Source: Clostridia bacterium (lineage in GTDB: Bacteria; Bacillota; Clostridia; Christensenellales; Borkfalkiaceae). Taken from it: 7,848 nt of DNA. Positions 1 to 5,800 of the stretch are shown here, in pieces. The notes under the pieces are model-generated. The model was given only the letters and a program-made list of their open reading frames with translations. It ran no database searches and was not told the DNA's origin. Position 1 is the stretch's first letter, and every line of letters begins with the position of its first letter. Made by a program: the position numbers and the translations under genes. Location of the stretch: NCBI GenBank assembly GCA_017452305.1, contig JAFTMQ010000071.1, positions 1 through 7,848 on the forward strand, written 5' to 3'.

Positions 1-544
1 ATTCAGCAATATCTGCTTGCATCTTTTCTTCGTTATAACGAAGATCTTCGTCATATTCGAAGATATTTACCATACCTTTTGCATCAAAGTTGAACGAAGG
101 CATCGAAAGCATCTCATCGGAAATAAGGTTGAAGTGGTATTCCGTGATAGGACCGTACACCTTTACAACTTCTTCCGTGATATACGCCTTAACGAGCGTC
201 GTTACACTTTGAACAACTTCCGTTCCATTATAGGTCGAAGCTACAAATCTATGACCAATAAACTCGTGCATAGTGTCTTCTCTAATGAATACGTACTGCA
301 TCAAATCAAGGTCGAAGTAACCGTGTTCATAAGCAATTCTCGCTGTTGCGCCGTTCGCAAATTCAAGGTTAATGACGTTACGAAGTCTTGCGGGGTCATC
401 TGCGTGGTCGTTAAACCAAATCGTACCTGCTTCGTACTTGCCCGTTTCATGGTTGAATACCATTACCTTGTCGCCAGCCACGATGTTCTCAACGGCTTTT
501 TGAGTACCGTCAGCCCTCATAATCATCGTTCCTTCTACAAGACA
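1..544 (-). other. Hint (hedgehog/intein-type) domain encoded at the 3' part of the giant gene
   Basis: Residues 1571 onward carry the start of a Hint fold: C1571-LVEGTMI, then ADG at 1581-1583, then VENIVAGDKV ending at V1597. This is the classic block A arrangement of Cys, GT, a DG turn, an acidic residue and GDxV. A block B-like stretch has H1644 in AYEHG. A block F-like stretch is VYGPITEYHFNLI around H1707 and N1709. Hint domains perform an N-S acyl shift at the first Cys and then cleave, splice or transfer the upstream polypeptide. The position where block G usually ends in His-Asn reads L-S-M-P (1716-1719), so C-terminal cleavage by Asn cyclisation is not supported. An acidic tail (about 1719-1751, including FEYDED) continues past the Hint core to the window edge. 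The assignment rests on motif reading, not on a profile search. Confidence 0.8.
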
Positions 545-3500
545 GCTTGCATCATACGTTGCAGTTGCTTTAACGTTAACGTTTGCCCCGTTTACCGTTA
601 CACTGTAAGTACCGCCGGCAAAAGCAGTATCATTCACCTTCAAATCTTTATAGCTAGATTTCAAATTGATCGTAAACGAAACCGTTGTGCCATTGTCAAC
701 CCAATCATCACTCGACAAACCACTTGTGTTACACGTTACCGTCGTGCCTGTTCCTGCGCTCCAGCTTACCGTGTACATCTTCACCGTGGTTGCGGAAATA
801 GACGTTGCTGCGTTTACCGTGTAGTTAAACGTGCTGCTACCCGCTTGCGAGGTGCTTACACCGCTTTGCGCAGCGCCGCCAATCGTAACCGTATTCAAAC
901 GATAACCACTGCTTGCTGTTACCGTTACGGAAATGGACGTGCCTTCTACAACCGTCGCGCCGCTCGAAATCGCGCTACCGTTTGCCGTTACGCTAATCGT
1001 TGCACCCGTAGGATTGCTCCATGTTACTGCATAAAGCTTCTTCGCCGTTGCTGCAATCGTCGTTGCACTGCTTACCGTGTACGTACCACCATTCTCTATC
1101 GACGTGCCGTTTGCCGTTACGCCCGTTACGGCATAACCACTGCTTGCCGTTACCGTTACGGAAATGGGCGTGCCTTCTACAACCGTCGCGCCGCTCGAAA
1201 TAGCCGAACCGTTTGCCGTTACGCTAATCGTTGCACCCGTAGGATTGCTCCATGTTACTGCATAAAGCTTCTTCGCCGTTACATCGATGGAAACCACCGT
1301 GCCGCTTGCCGTGAAACTATACGAACCTGCGCTCGTGCCGATTTCAGAACCATTTACCTTTACAGAGGTTACTTGATAACCGCTTACCGCACTTGCCGTG
1401 AATGTATATTTAGTACCATTCGTCAACTGTTGACCGTTCGTGATATCGCTTACGTTTGCATTCGAAGTCGTTACCGTAGCCGTACTGTATTTACGAGCAA
1501 TCGTAGAACCACTATATACAAAGTCGATATCCTTCGTTACCGCAACCAAATCGCCGTTCACATCGGTAATTCTAAAGCCTGCTTTAATGGTAATCGTGAA
1601 TTCCGTACCAAACGCAGCCGTAGCCACTCTAATCATCAAACCACTGCCGTTGGTCGTTTGTACATATACGGGATATGCCGCGGGGTTGGAAAGCCAGCAA
1701 TCACAAGCATTAGAACCTCTTACGCCGTTTGCGTTTGTCGTAATCAATTCTCTTGCCGATACGCCGTTCACGTAGATATATTCCATAATATCCACGCCGC
1801 CGTTGTTGTTAATCGGCGCAGCATTGCCTACGTACCAAGTATCGTTTACATTCGTATTGAAATAGTGGTTTTCATTGCCATTCGCATCGGTATATGTGAC
1901 GCCCATGTCGAGTACACCCACGTAAACTTCGTTATCGTGCGCACCCCAAGCACGGTCTTCGATTTGAAGTCTATCCGTGATATCCACGAATTCATCATTC
2001 TTCAACGCCGTTGCCACTACGTTCAAATCTGCGCCGCTTACCGTCGCCGTATAAGTGGTTGCGTTAACCTTGGTCGCGTTGCTTACGCCCAAAAGCGTAC
2101 AACCGCTATTCGCCGTAACAGTAAACGTAACCGTCGTGCCGTTGTCTACCCAAGCGCCGTTTGCTACGTTTGCCGTAACGCTCGCGTTTTCGCCCGAATA
2201 GGTTACTTTGTAGAGTTTTTCAACCGAAACGGTAACCGTCGTATCTGCCGTTACGCTGCTAATCGTATACGTGCCGTCGCCGTTATTCGTTGCGCCCGAT
2301 ACGCCCGTAAGCTTATAGCCTTCGCTTGCCGCTACCGAGAAGGTGAGCGGGCTACCGCTTGCAACTGCATAGAAACCGCCATTAGCAATCTCGCCGCCGT
2401 TTACCGCTGCGCCCGTAGGTACCGTGAAGTAAACCTTATGGCCTACTACCGTTTCTGCTTTAATCGTATTCGACTGTTCTACCGTAAAGGTATACGTATT
2501 GCTTGCATTCAAAGGTAATTCCTTGCTGTTTACAATTACAGCAGAGATAAGGTAATCGCCTACAGGTGCTACGTTTAAGGTATAGGTTTCGCCAACCGCA
2601 AACGTACCGCTACCGCTAACCGTTGCATTATTTGCCGTTGCGCTTACCGTAACGCCGCCGAGTACACGCGACCAATTACGATTTGCATCACTGGGATTTG
2701 CAGAATAAATCCATTCTACCTTTTCTGTGAATTTATATGCAACGTTGGTTGCACCCCAAATCGTCGTGCCCGCTTCGATAACAAGCTTATCACCAAACGC
2801 AACGCTGCCGCTATAACCGCCAAAGGAAAGCCACGTAGAGTTTGCGTCCCAACGTTGATATCTAAGATAGGAAATAGAATTGCCATTGAAGGTAATGCTA
2901 CCCGCACCAATACTCAATTCGTCGAATGCACCGCCGTCCGTTTCCGTATAACCTGCCAAGGGTGCTGTGAAGTACATACGAAGCTCGGTAGCGCCTTGGT
3001 TGTGCGCACGGTCGCCAAAGCTTGCCGCGGACAACGTGCCCATCGTGCTTTCGTCGTAGTTCTGTACCCAATAATTGCCGTTATAATAATAGTTGATTCC
3101 GTCCGTTACGGTGTAGTATTGCGTACCAAGCCAGAAGCGCGTACCTGCCGCAATCGTGACAACGTCGCCAACCGCAAACTTACCTTCGCCGCAAAGACCG
3201 AGGATTTGATAGTTGCCGCCTTTGGGGTTTGCTTGGCCGTGATATCTAACTTTGTCTATTTCGGTAACCGTACCGTCTGCCGACGTGCAGTAAATCGCAT
3301 AAGGCGCGCTATCCAACATCTTTTCCGTCGTAAGCAAGTTTACCTTTACTTGACCAAACCAATGCGTTGTCGTATCGATACGAATTTCATCCGCAAGCGC
3401 ACCGTAGTCGGTCGTCTCTGTAACAGAGCCTTTCGCCGCAAATTCGCTTGTGGTGAATTGTGCAACTTCATCGCCGACAACCCAATCGCCAAGGGCGTAG

Positions 3501-5254
3501 CCCCATTTATCTACGTTGCCATTTGTCAAGAAATAGCCGTACATTTCGTCTTGGAAAATGTAATAACCGCCGTTTTGTTTTACAATCGTGCCAGGGGCGC
3601 CGATCAACTCGTCGCCTTTGTGCCAACCGAATACTCTGTTTTCATACTCGCCTGCACCAATCAATTCCAAAATCTTGTGGTTGCCTTCGTTCCAATAATA
3701 TCTACCTCCGAAAACAGGGATAAGCTTACTAGAATCTTCACCACATTGGATATATACGGGGTAAGGATATTTCGACGTATCCGAATCGGGGCCGAATTCA
3801 AAGGTGAATTCGCCGTTGATCATAACGTCTTCGTAGAATTCTACACGAATGGTAAATTCGTTAGGTTCGCCCTCGTTACCCGTGTTATCTTCCGCGCAGT
3901 TGGTAATGCCTTTAACGTCGGAGTTGTACAAATCGCCAAGATACATGCCGTAATCTACGGTTTCGCTTATTTTCGTATAATCGATGGTGTAATCTTCCGT
4001 CAATTTATACATAACGTTGTTTGCGTAGAATATGGAATCGCCCTTAATAACGATTTGGTCGCCGTTTGCAAGCTTTGCATTGTTCGTTGCGTCAATCGCA
4101 AAGAACAAGAGCATTTGCCATTCGCCAAGGCTGTTTTGTTCATCCAACGTCCAAACGCCTTGCAAAGCAAAACTATCGGCTACCACTTCGCCACCACGCA
4201 TATGCGCTACGTTTACCGCATGAATATCCATTTGCGTTTTGTTTGCAAACGCTTCTCTATGTAACGTAGCGAACACCTTAAAGCCGCTGTAACCGTTTCC
4301 GGAATTATCCGTGAAATCGGTTTCTTGCGCAACACCGGTCAATACAAATTCTTCCGAAGAAGTCGTGTGCAATTCAAGCGTGCGGTTTCCCGTCCAATCC
4401 ATTGCTTTGGTTACGTCAACCTCTTCGTTGTTTTCCGTGTCGTACCAAGCGCCCTTTACGCCTTCGGTAGGAACGTTTTGCGGCGCGTCGCCCCACAAAA
4501 CTTCTTCCGTCGTTTGGGCGCCGTTTACGTTGTACGTAATGCTGTACGTAGGCACGAACTTTTTAATCAAAGGCGCCGCGGTGCTATCGTTATCCGCCGT
4601 GCCCCAATAATGCGAATTTTCGTCGATGGTATCGTTGTAGGCTTGCTTTGCAACCCATGCCAAACTTCTTTCCGCAACGTCCGTTTGCGCAACAACCGTT
4701 TCCGTGCCGTTTTCCGCTACCGTGCAAATAACGCCACGATACGAGAAGTTGTCCGTGTACCATTTTTCGGGTATGTTGTAAAGATATGCAACGGATTCCC
4801 AATTGCCGTCATCATCGTCAAACCAATATTCGGTGGTATCGATTTTTACCACTTTGGCCGTATCTACGGTCAAGTCGCCGCTCAAAAGACGGGTGGGCAA
4901 CACGAGGGTGTACGTTTTGAAACCTTCCGTGATTTTGTACGAGCCTCTGTCATACGTTTCCGCGGTGTTCAAAACAGGTTGACCACCGTATACGTAGCCC
5001 GCACCCATTTCCACGTGGAAACGAATACCTTGTCTACTGGTTTCCTTGTACGTAATCTCACCGTTTTCAAGTTGCGGATCAAATACGCGGACCGACGCAC
5101 CGTTCGTTTGGAACGCGGTGGAAGCAATCGTAGCCGCTTTCGCCGTAGTGGGCTTAAAAACGCTTACACCCAACGCTGCACAAAGCGTCGTGGTGAAGAC
5201 AGCGAGGCAGGTTAAAAGAGCTTTTTTAATCGTCGATTTCTTAAACAATTTCAT
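1..5254 (-). CDS. Giant secreted InlB-type repeat protein with C-terminal Hint domain (3' end outside window)
   Basis: The reading frame is open from ATG at 5254 to the window edge: 1751 codons, no stop, no visible frameshift. The start is fixed by an AGGAGGT ribosome binding site 6 nt upstream and by a signal peptide: Lys-rich residues 2-11, hydrophobic 12-33, cleavage expected after A38-K39-A40. Domains in order: an N-terminal domain (about 50-215) with GASVR, GIRF and late RSLAWVA motifs, a pattern I associate with clostridial surface proteins but cannot name; one InlB-like unit (about 235-300); four copies of an unnamed module (about 305-860); three B-repeat-like units (866-1087); a fifth module (1088-1255); four B-repeat-like units (1256-1569); then a Hint domain from C1571. 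It is probably an extracellular adhesin or stalk protein whose ligand is unknown. No LPxTG or SLH motif is seen, but the C-terminus is missing. It is the second gene of an operon with the small gene upstream. Confidence 0.95.
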   Translation of the reverse strand, partial: MKLFKKSTIKKALLTCLAVFTTTLCAALGVSVFKPTTAKAATIASTAFQTNGASVRVFDPQLENGEITYKETSRQGIRFHVEMGAGYVYGGQPVLNTAETYDRGSYKITEGFKTYTLVLPTRLLSGDLTVDTAKVVKIDTTEYWFDDDDGNWESVAYLYNIPEKWYTDNFSYRGVICTVAENGTETVVAQTDVAERSLAWVAKQAYNDTIDENSHYWGTADNDSTAAPLIKKFVPTYSITYNVNGAQTTEEVLWGDAPQNVPTEGVKGAWYDTENNEEVDVTKAMDWTGNRTLELHTTSSEEFVLTGVAQETDFTDNSGNGYSGFKVFATLHREAFANKTQMDIHAVNVAHMRGGEVVADSFALQGVWTLDEQNSLGEWQMLLFFAIDATNNAKLANGDQIVIKGDSIFYANNVMYKLTEDYTIDYTKISETVDYGMYLGDLYNSDVKGITNCAEDNTGNEGEPNEFTIRVEFYEDVMINGEFTFEFGPDSDTSKYPYPVYIQCGEDSSKLIPVFGGRYYWNEGNHKILELIGAGEYENRVFGWHKGDELIGAPGTIVKQNGGYYIFQDEMYGYFLTNGNVDKWGYALGDWVVGDEVAQFTTSEFAAKGSVTETTDYGALADEIRIDTTTHWFGQVKVNLLTTEKMLDSAPYAIYCTSADGTVTEIDKVRYHGQANPKGGNYQILGLCGEGKFAVGDVVTIAAGTRFWLGTQYYTVTDGINYYYNGNYWVQNYDESTMGTLSAASFGDRAHNQGATELRMYFTAPLAGYTETDGGAFDELSIGAGSITFNGNSISYLRYQRWDANSTWLSFGGYSGSVAFGDKLVIEAGTTIWGATNVAYKFTEKVEWIYSANPSDANRNWSRVLGGVTVSATANNATVSGSGTFAVGETYTLNVAPVGDYLISAVIVNSKELPLNASNTYTFTVEQSNTIKAETVVGHKVYFTVPTGAAVNGGEIANGGFYAVASGSPLTFSVAASEGYKLTGVSGATNNGDGTYTISSVTADTTVTVSVEKLYKVTYSGENASVTANVANGAWVDNGTTVTFTVTANSGCTLLGVSNATKVNATTYTATVSGADLNVVATALKNDEFVDITDRLQIEDRAWGAHDNEVYVGVLDMGVTYTDANGNENHYFNTNVNDTWYVGNAAPINNNGGVDIMEYIYVNGVSARELITTNANGVRGSNACDCWLSNPAAYPVYVQTTNGSGLMIRVATAAFGTEFTITIKAGFRITDVNGDLVAVTKDIDFVYSGSTIARKYSTATVTTSNANVSDITNGQQLTNGTKYTFTASAVSGYQVTSVKVNGSEIGTSAGSYSFTASGTVVSIDVTAKKLYAVTWSNPTGATISVTANGSAISSGATVVEGTPISVTVTASSGYAVTGVTANGTSIENGGTYTVSSATTIAATAKKLYAVTWSNPTGATISVTANGSAISSGATVVEGTSISVTVTASSGYRLNTVTIGGAAQSGVSTSQAGSSTFNYTVNAATSISATTVKMYTVSWSAGTGTTVTCNTSGLSSDDWVDNGTTVSFTINLKSSYKDLKVNDTAFAGGTYSVTVNGANVNVKATATYDASCLVEGTMIMRADGTQKAVENIVAGDKVMVFNHETGKYEAGTIWFNDHADDPARLRNVINLEFANGATARIAYEHGYFDLDLMQYVFIREDTMHEFIGHRFVASTYNGTEVVQSVTTLVKAYITEEVVKVYGPITEYHFNLISDEMLSMPSFNFDAKGMVNIFEYDEDLRYNEEKMQADIAE
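548..1489 (-). repeat. Four divergent InlB B-repeat-like units before the Hint domain
   Basis: Protein units start at Y1256, Y1331, Y1408 and Y1494, each about 75-86 residues. Each opens with a Tyr and a short beta strand (for example LYAVTW), then a GATISV-type strand, a G-x-x-V/I segment, an SGY turn and a closing strand ending in ATAK or similar. This is the usual pattern of divergent InlB B-repeats, which form extended beta-rich stalks on bacterial surfaces. The second and third units are nearly identical in DNA, and the last runs directly into Cys1571 of the Hint domain. Confidence 0.8.
902..1280. repeat. Near-identical 231-bp-period tandem DNA repeat inside the giant gene
   Basis: Bases 902-1049 match 1133-1280 at a fixed offset of 231 bp with about 6 differences in 148 by eye. 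The stretch 977-1049 matches 1208-1280 exactly. The period is 77 codons, so gain or loss of a unit keeps the frame. It encodes most of two consecutive B-repeat units starting at Y1331 and Y1408. The other B-repeat units in the gene are much more diverged at DNA level, which points to a recent duplication or gene conversion here. Confidence 0.9.
1490..1993 (-). other. Fifth copy of the unnamed G-T/D-x-x-x-I-x-x-G module
   Basis: Residues about 1088-1255 interrupt the B-repeats. They include a YIYVNG stretch and end with a segment starting at G1216 (GTEFTITIKAG, then later VTKDIDFVYSG). This aligns by eye with the closing segment of the four upstream modules: a GD/GT turn, alternating hydrophobics, I-x-x-G, then a Y/F-rich strand. 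The family assignment is my own reading, and I do not know a formal name for the module. Confidence 0.5.
1994..2659 (-). repeat. Three divergent B-repeat-like units (first cluster)
   Basis: Protein units begin near residue 866, at Y942 and at Y1015. They share the strand pattern of the later units: an opening VxF/Y strand, a G-rich turn, a T-F-x-V-x-A strand, a GY/GC turn followed by LxGV, then a Y-T-x-T/S closing strand. Their DNA is not closely similar to the later cluster, so they are older copies. They link the module region to the fifth module. Confidence 0.7.
2675..4342 (-). repeat. Four tandem copies of an unnamed 125-150 aa extracellular module
   Basis: The same closing segment recurs at G398, G547, G696 and G821, spaced 149, 149 and 125 residues. 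It reads GDQIVIKGD, GDELIGAPG, GDVVTIAAG and GDKLVIEAG. Each is followed by a short aromatic strand (IFY, IVK, RFW, TIW), then a Y-x-h-T/Q strand and a D/Y/W-rich stretch. The part before each motif is less conserved but is again beta-like and aromatic-rich. I do not recognise a named family. The regular spacing suggests tandem domain duplication, perhaps carbohydrate-binding or structural, but no binding residues can be assigned. Confidence 0.6.
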
Positions 5255-5260
5255 CTTCTT

Positions 5261-5268
5261 ACCTCCTT
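5261..5268 (-). promoter_or_regulatory. Ribosome binding site of the giant gene
   Basis: The minus strand reads AAGGAGGT with 6 nt to the ATG at 5254, close to a perfect Shine-Dalgarno site. It begins 3 nt after the stop codon of the small upstream gene, so ribosomes ending that gene stop almost on top of it. Translational coupling is therefore plausible. Confidence 0.9.
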
Positions 5269-5271
5269 TTC

Positions 5272-5418
5272 TTAACCCCACAAGTCGCCGGGGTGTTCTT
5301 CACCCACGTCCGTGCTTGCCGTAATGACGTCGTCTTGCGCCAAATACGTGATGACCAGCTTACATTCTTCGTAAACGCGGCGCTTCGTTGCCGTATCTAC
5401 TTCATTCTCAAAATACAT
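5272..5418 (-). CDS. Small acidic 48-aa protein, first gene of the giant-protein operon
   Basis: ATG at 5418 to TAA at 5274-5272 encodes 48 residues. It has a strong GGAGAAGG ribosome binding site and a promoter upstream, which makes it a real gene rather than a chance frame. The protein starts MYFENEVDTATKRR, continues with an amphipathic stretch around EECKLVITYL (residues 17-26), then QDDVITAS (27-34), and ends with a short acidic Gly/Trp tail (EEHPGDLWG). It has one Cys (19) and no signal peptide or membrane segment. It lies 17 bp before the giant gene. I do not recognise its function. The leader-like first half followed by a short distinct tail leaves room for a precursor peptide, and it could also be a small regulator or a coupling leader cistron. 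There is no direct evidence for any of these roles. Confidence 0.75.
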   Translation of the reverse strand: MYFENEVDTATKRRVYEECKLVITYLAQDDVITASTDVGEEHPGDLWG

Positions 5419-5421
5419 AAG

Positions 5422-5430
5422 CCTTCTCCT
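5422..5430 (-). promoter_or_regulatory. Ribosome binding site of the small gene
   Basis: The minus strand reads AGGAGAAGG. The GGAG core lies 7 nt before the ATG at 5418, preceded by an A-rich stretch. It decides the start of the 48-codon gene, which would otherwise be too short to trust. Confidence 0.8.
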
Positions 5431-5471
5431 TTTTTTGATAAATATTTTGTCTCTTTTTGTGCCATGGTTAC

Positions 5472-5521
5472 TATTATACGTGCGCGCGCACTATAAATAT
5501 GTACACGCGTATAGTATAATA
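5472..5521. other. Palindrome-rich leader of the small gene/giant protein operon
   Basis: Nested symmetries lie in 50 bp. TATTATAC (5472-5479) and GTATAATA (5514-5521) form an 8-bp inverted repeat. Just inside is GTGCGCGCGCAC (5480-5491), a perfect 12-bp palindrome, and ACGCGT (5505-5510) is another. The block falls at or just after the predicted transcription start. It could be a protein-binding site or an mRNA 5' structure. The TATAAT read on the minus strand at 5478-5473 has no good -35 partner, so a second promoter is weakly supported. Confidence 0.5.
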
Positions 5522-5525
5522 TGGT

Positions 5526-5554
5526 ATTCTACCACTTAAATACCACTTTGTCAA
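5526..5554 (-). promoter_or_regulatory. Sigma-A-type promoter of the small gene/giant protein operon, with overlapping dyad
   Basis: The minus strand carries TTGACA (5554-5549), a 17-bp spacer and TAGAAT (5531-5526), one mismatch from consensus. Transcription would start near 5519, about 100 nt before the small gene. Sequence upstream of the -35 box (about 5555-5630) is very AT-rich and could act as an UP element. An inverted repeat TGGTATT/AATACCA (5522-5528 and 5539-5545) and a direct repeat AAGTGGTA overlap the -10 box and spacer, positioned as a repressor operator would be. Confidence 0.75.
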
Positions 5555-5626
5555 TGTATTTTATTGCATTTTGTGAAATAATTTAATAAAATTAAACGAA
5601 AAAACAAATCGTTGAAAAAGAAATTT

Positions 5627-5671
5627 AAAAAACGCACTATTGTCAAAAAAACAGATTTTTTTTTGCGTTTT
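5627..5671 (-). terminator. Second, weaker hairpin terminator downstream of metK
   Basis: Arms AAAACGCA (5629-5636) and TGCGTTTT (5664-5671) pair around a 27-nt loop that itself contains A-run/T-run pairing. Read on the minus strand, the hairpin ends in UGCG followed by six U (5632-5627). It lies directly behind the first terminator and could catch read-through before the next operon promoter. The long loop makes it less certain. Confidence 0.45.
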
Positions 5672-5677
5672 CCGCTT

Positions 5678-5719
5678 AAAAAAGCGCGATTTTGACATTT
5701 TTGTCTAAACCGCGCTTTT
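5678..5719 (-). terminator. Rho-independent terminator of metK
   Basis: Arms AAAAGCGCG (5680-5688) and CGCGCTTTT (5711-5719) give a 9-bp stem. Inside it, TTT/AAA and GACA/TGTC continue the pairing to a TTTT loop with two mismatches. On the minus strand the hairpin is followed by U residues (six from 5683 to 5678). It lies about 80 nt after the metK stop. The stretch 5419-5800 holds only this terminator, the second hairpin, AT-rich DNA and the promoter region, and I see no credible gene in it. Confidence 0.8.
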
Positions 5720-5800
5720 CTATTTTGATTAAAAATCACTCGATTTTTTGAATTATGCAACGAGAAAAACGCCCGTTTTTCTTCGCTCCACGAACGATTT

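Noticed and set aside
28..50. Overlapping perfect palindromes CTTCGTTATAACGAAG and CGAAGATCTTCG
   Set aside because: They lie inside the coding sequence for an acidic stretch (EYDEDLRYNEE), where GAA, GAC and CGT codons easily create such symmetry. There is no sign of a regulatory role.
17..2518. 833-codon plus-strand open frame
   Set aside because: It is the exact antisense register of the giant minus-strand gene and arises because that gene rarely uses TTA, CTA or TCA codons there. The protein is rich in Arg, Cys and Tyr without domain logic, and there is no ribosome binding site.
2855..5215. Other long plus-strand open frames (2855-4264, 4325-5215)
   Set aside because: Antisense shadows of the same giant gene, with no domain, signal or start signal of their own.
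5551..5760. 69-codon minus-strand frame in the AT-rich spacer
   Set aside because: It crosses both metK terminators and the -35 box of the next promoter. Its Lys/Phe/Asn-rich composition simply reflects AT-rich DNA, and no ribosome binding site is seen.
5763..5782. AGAAAAAC/GTTTTTCT inverted repeat just after the metK stop
   Set aside because: The stem is almost all A-T with a 4-nt loop and no following U-tract. The GC-rich hairpin at 5680-5719 is a much better terminator.
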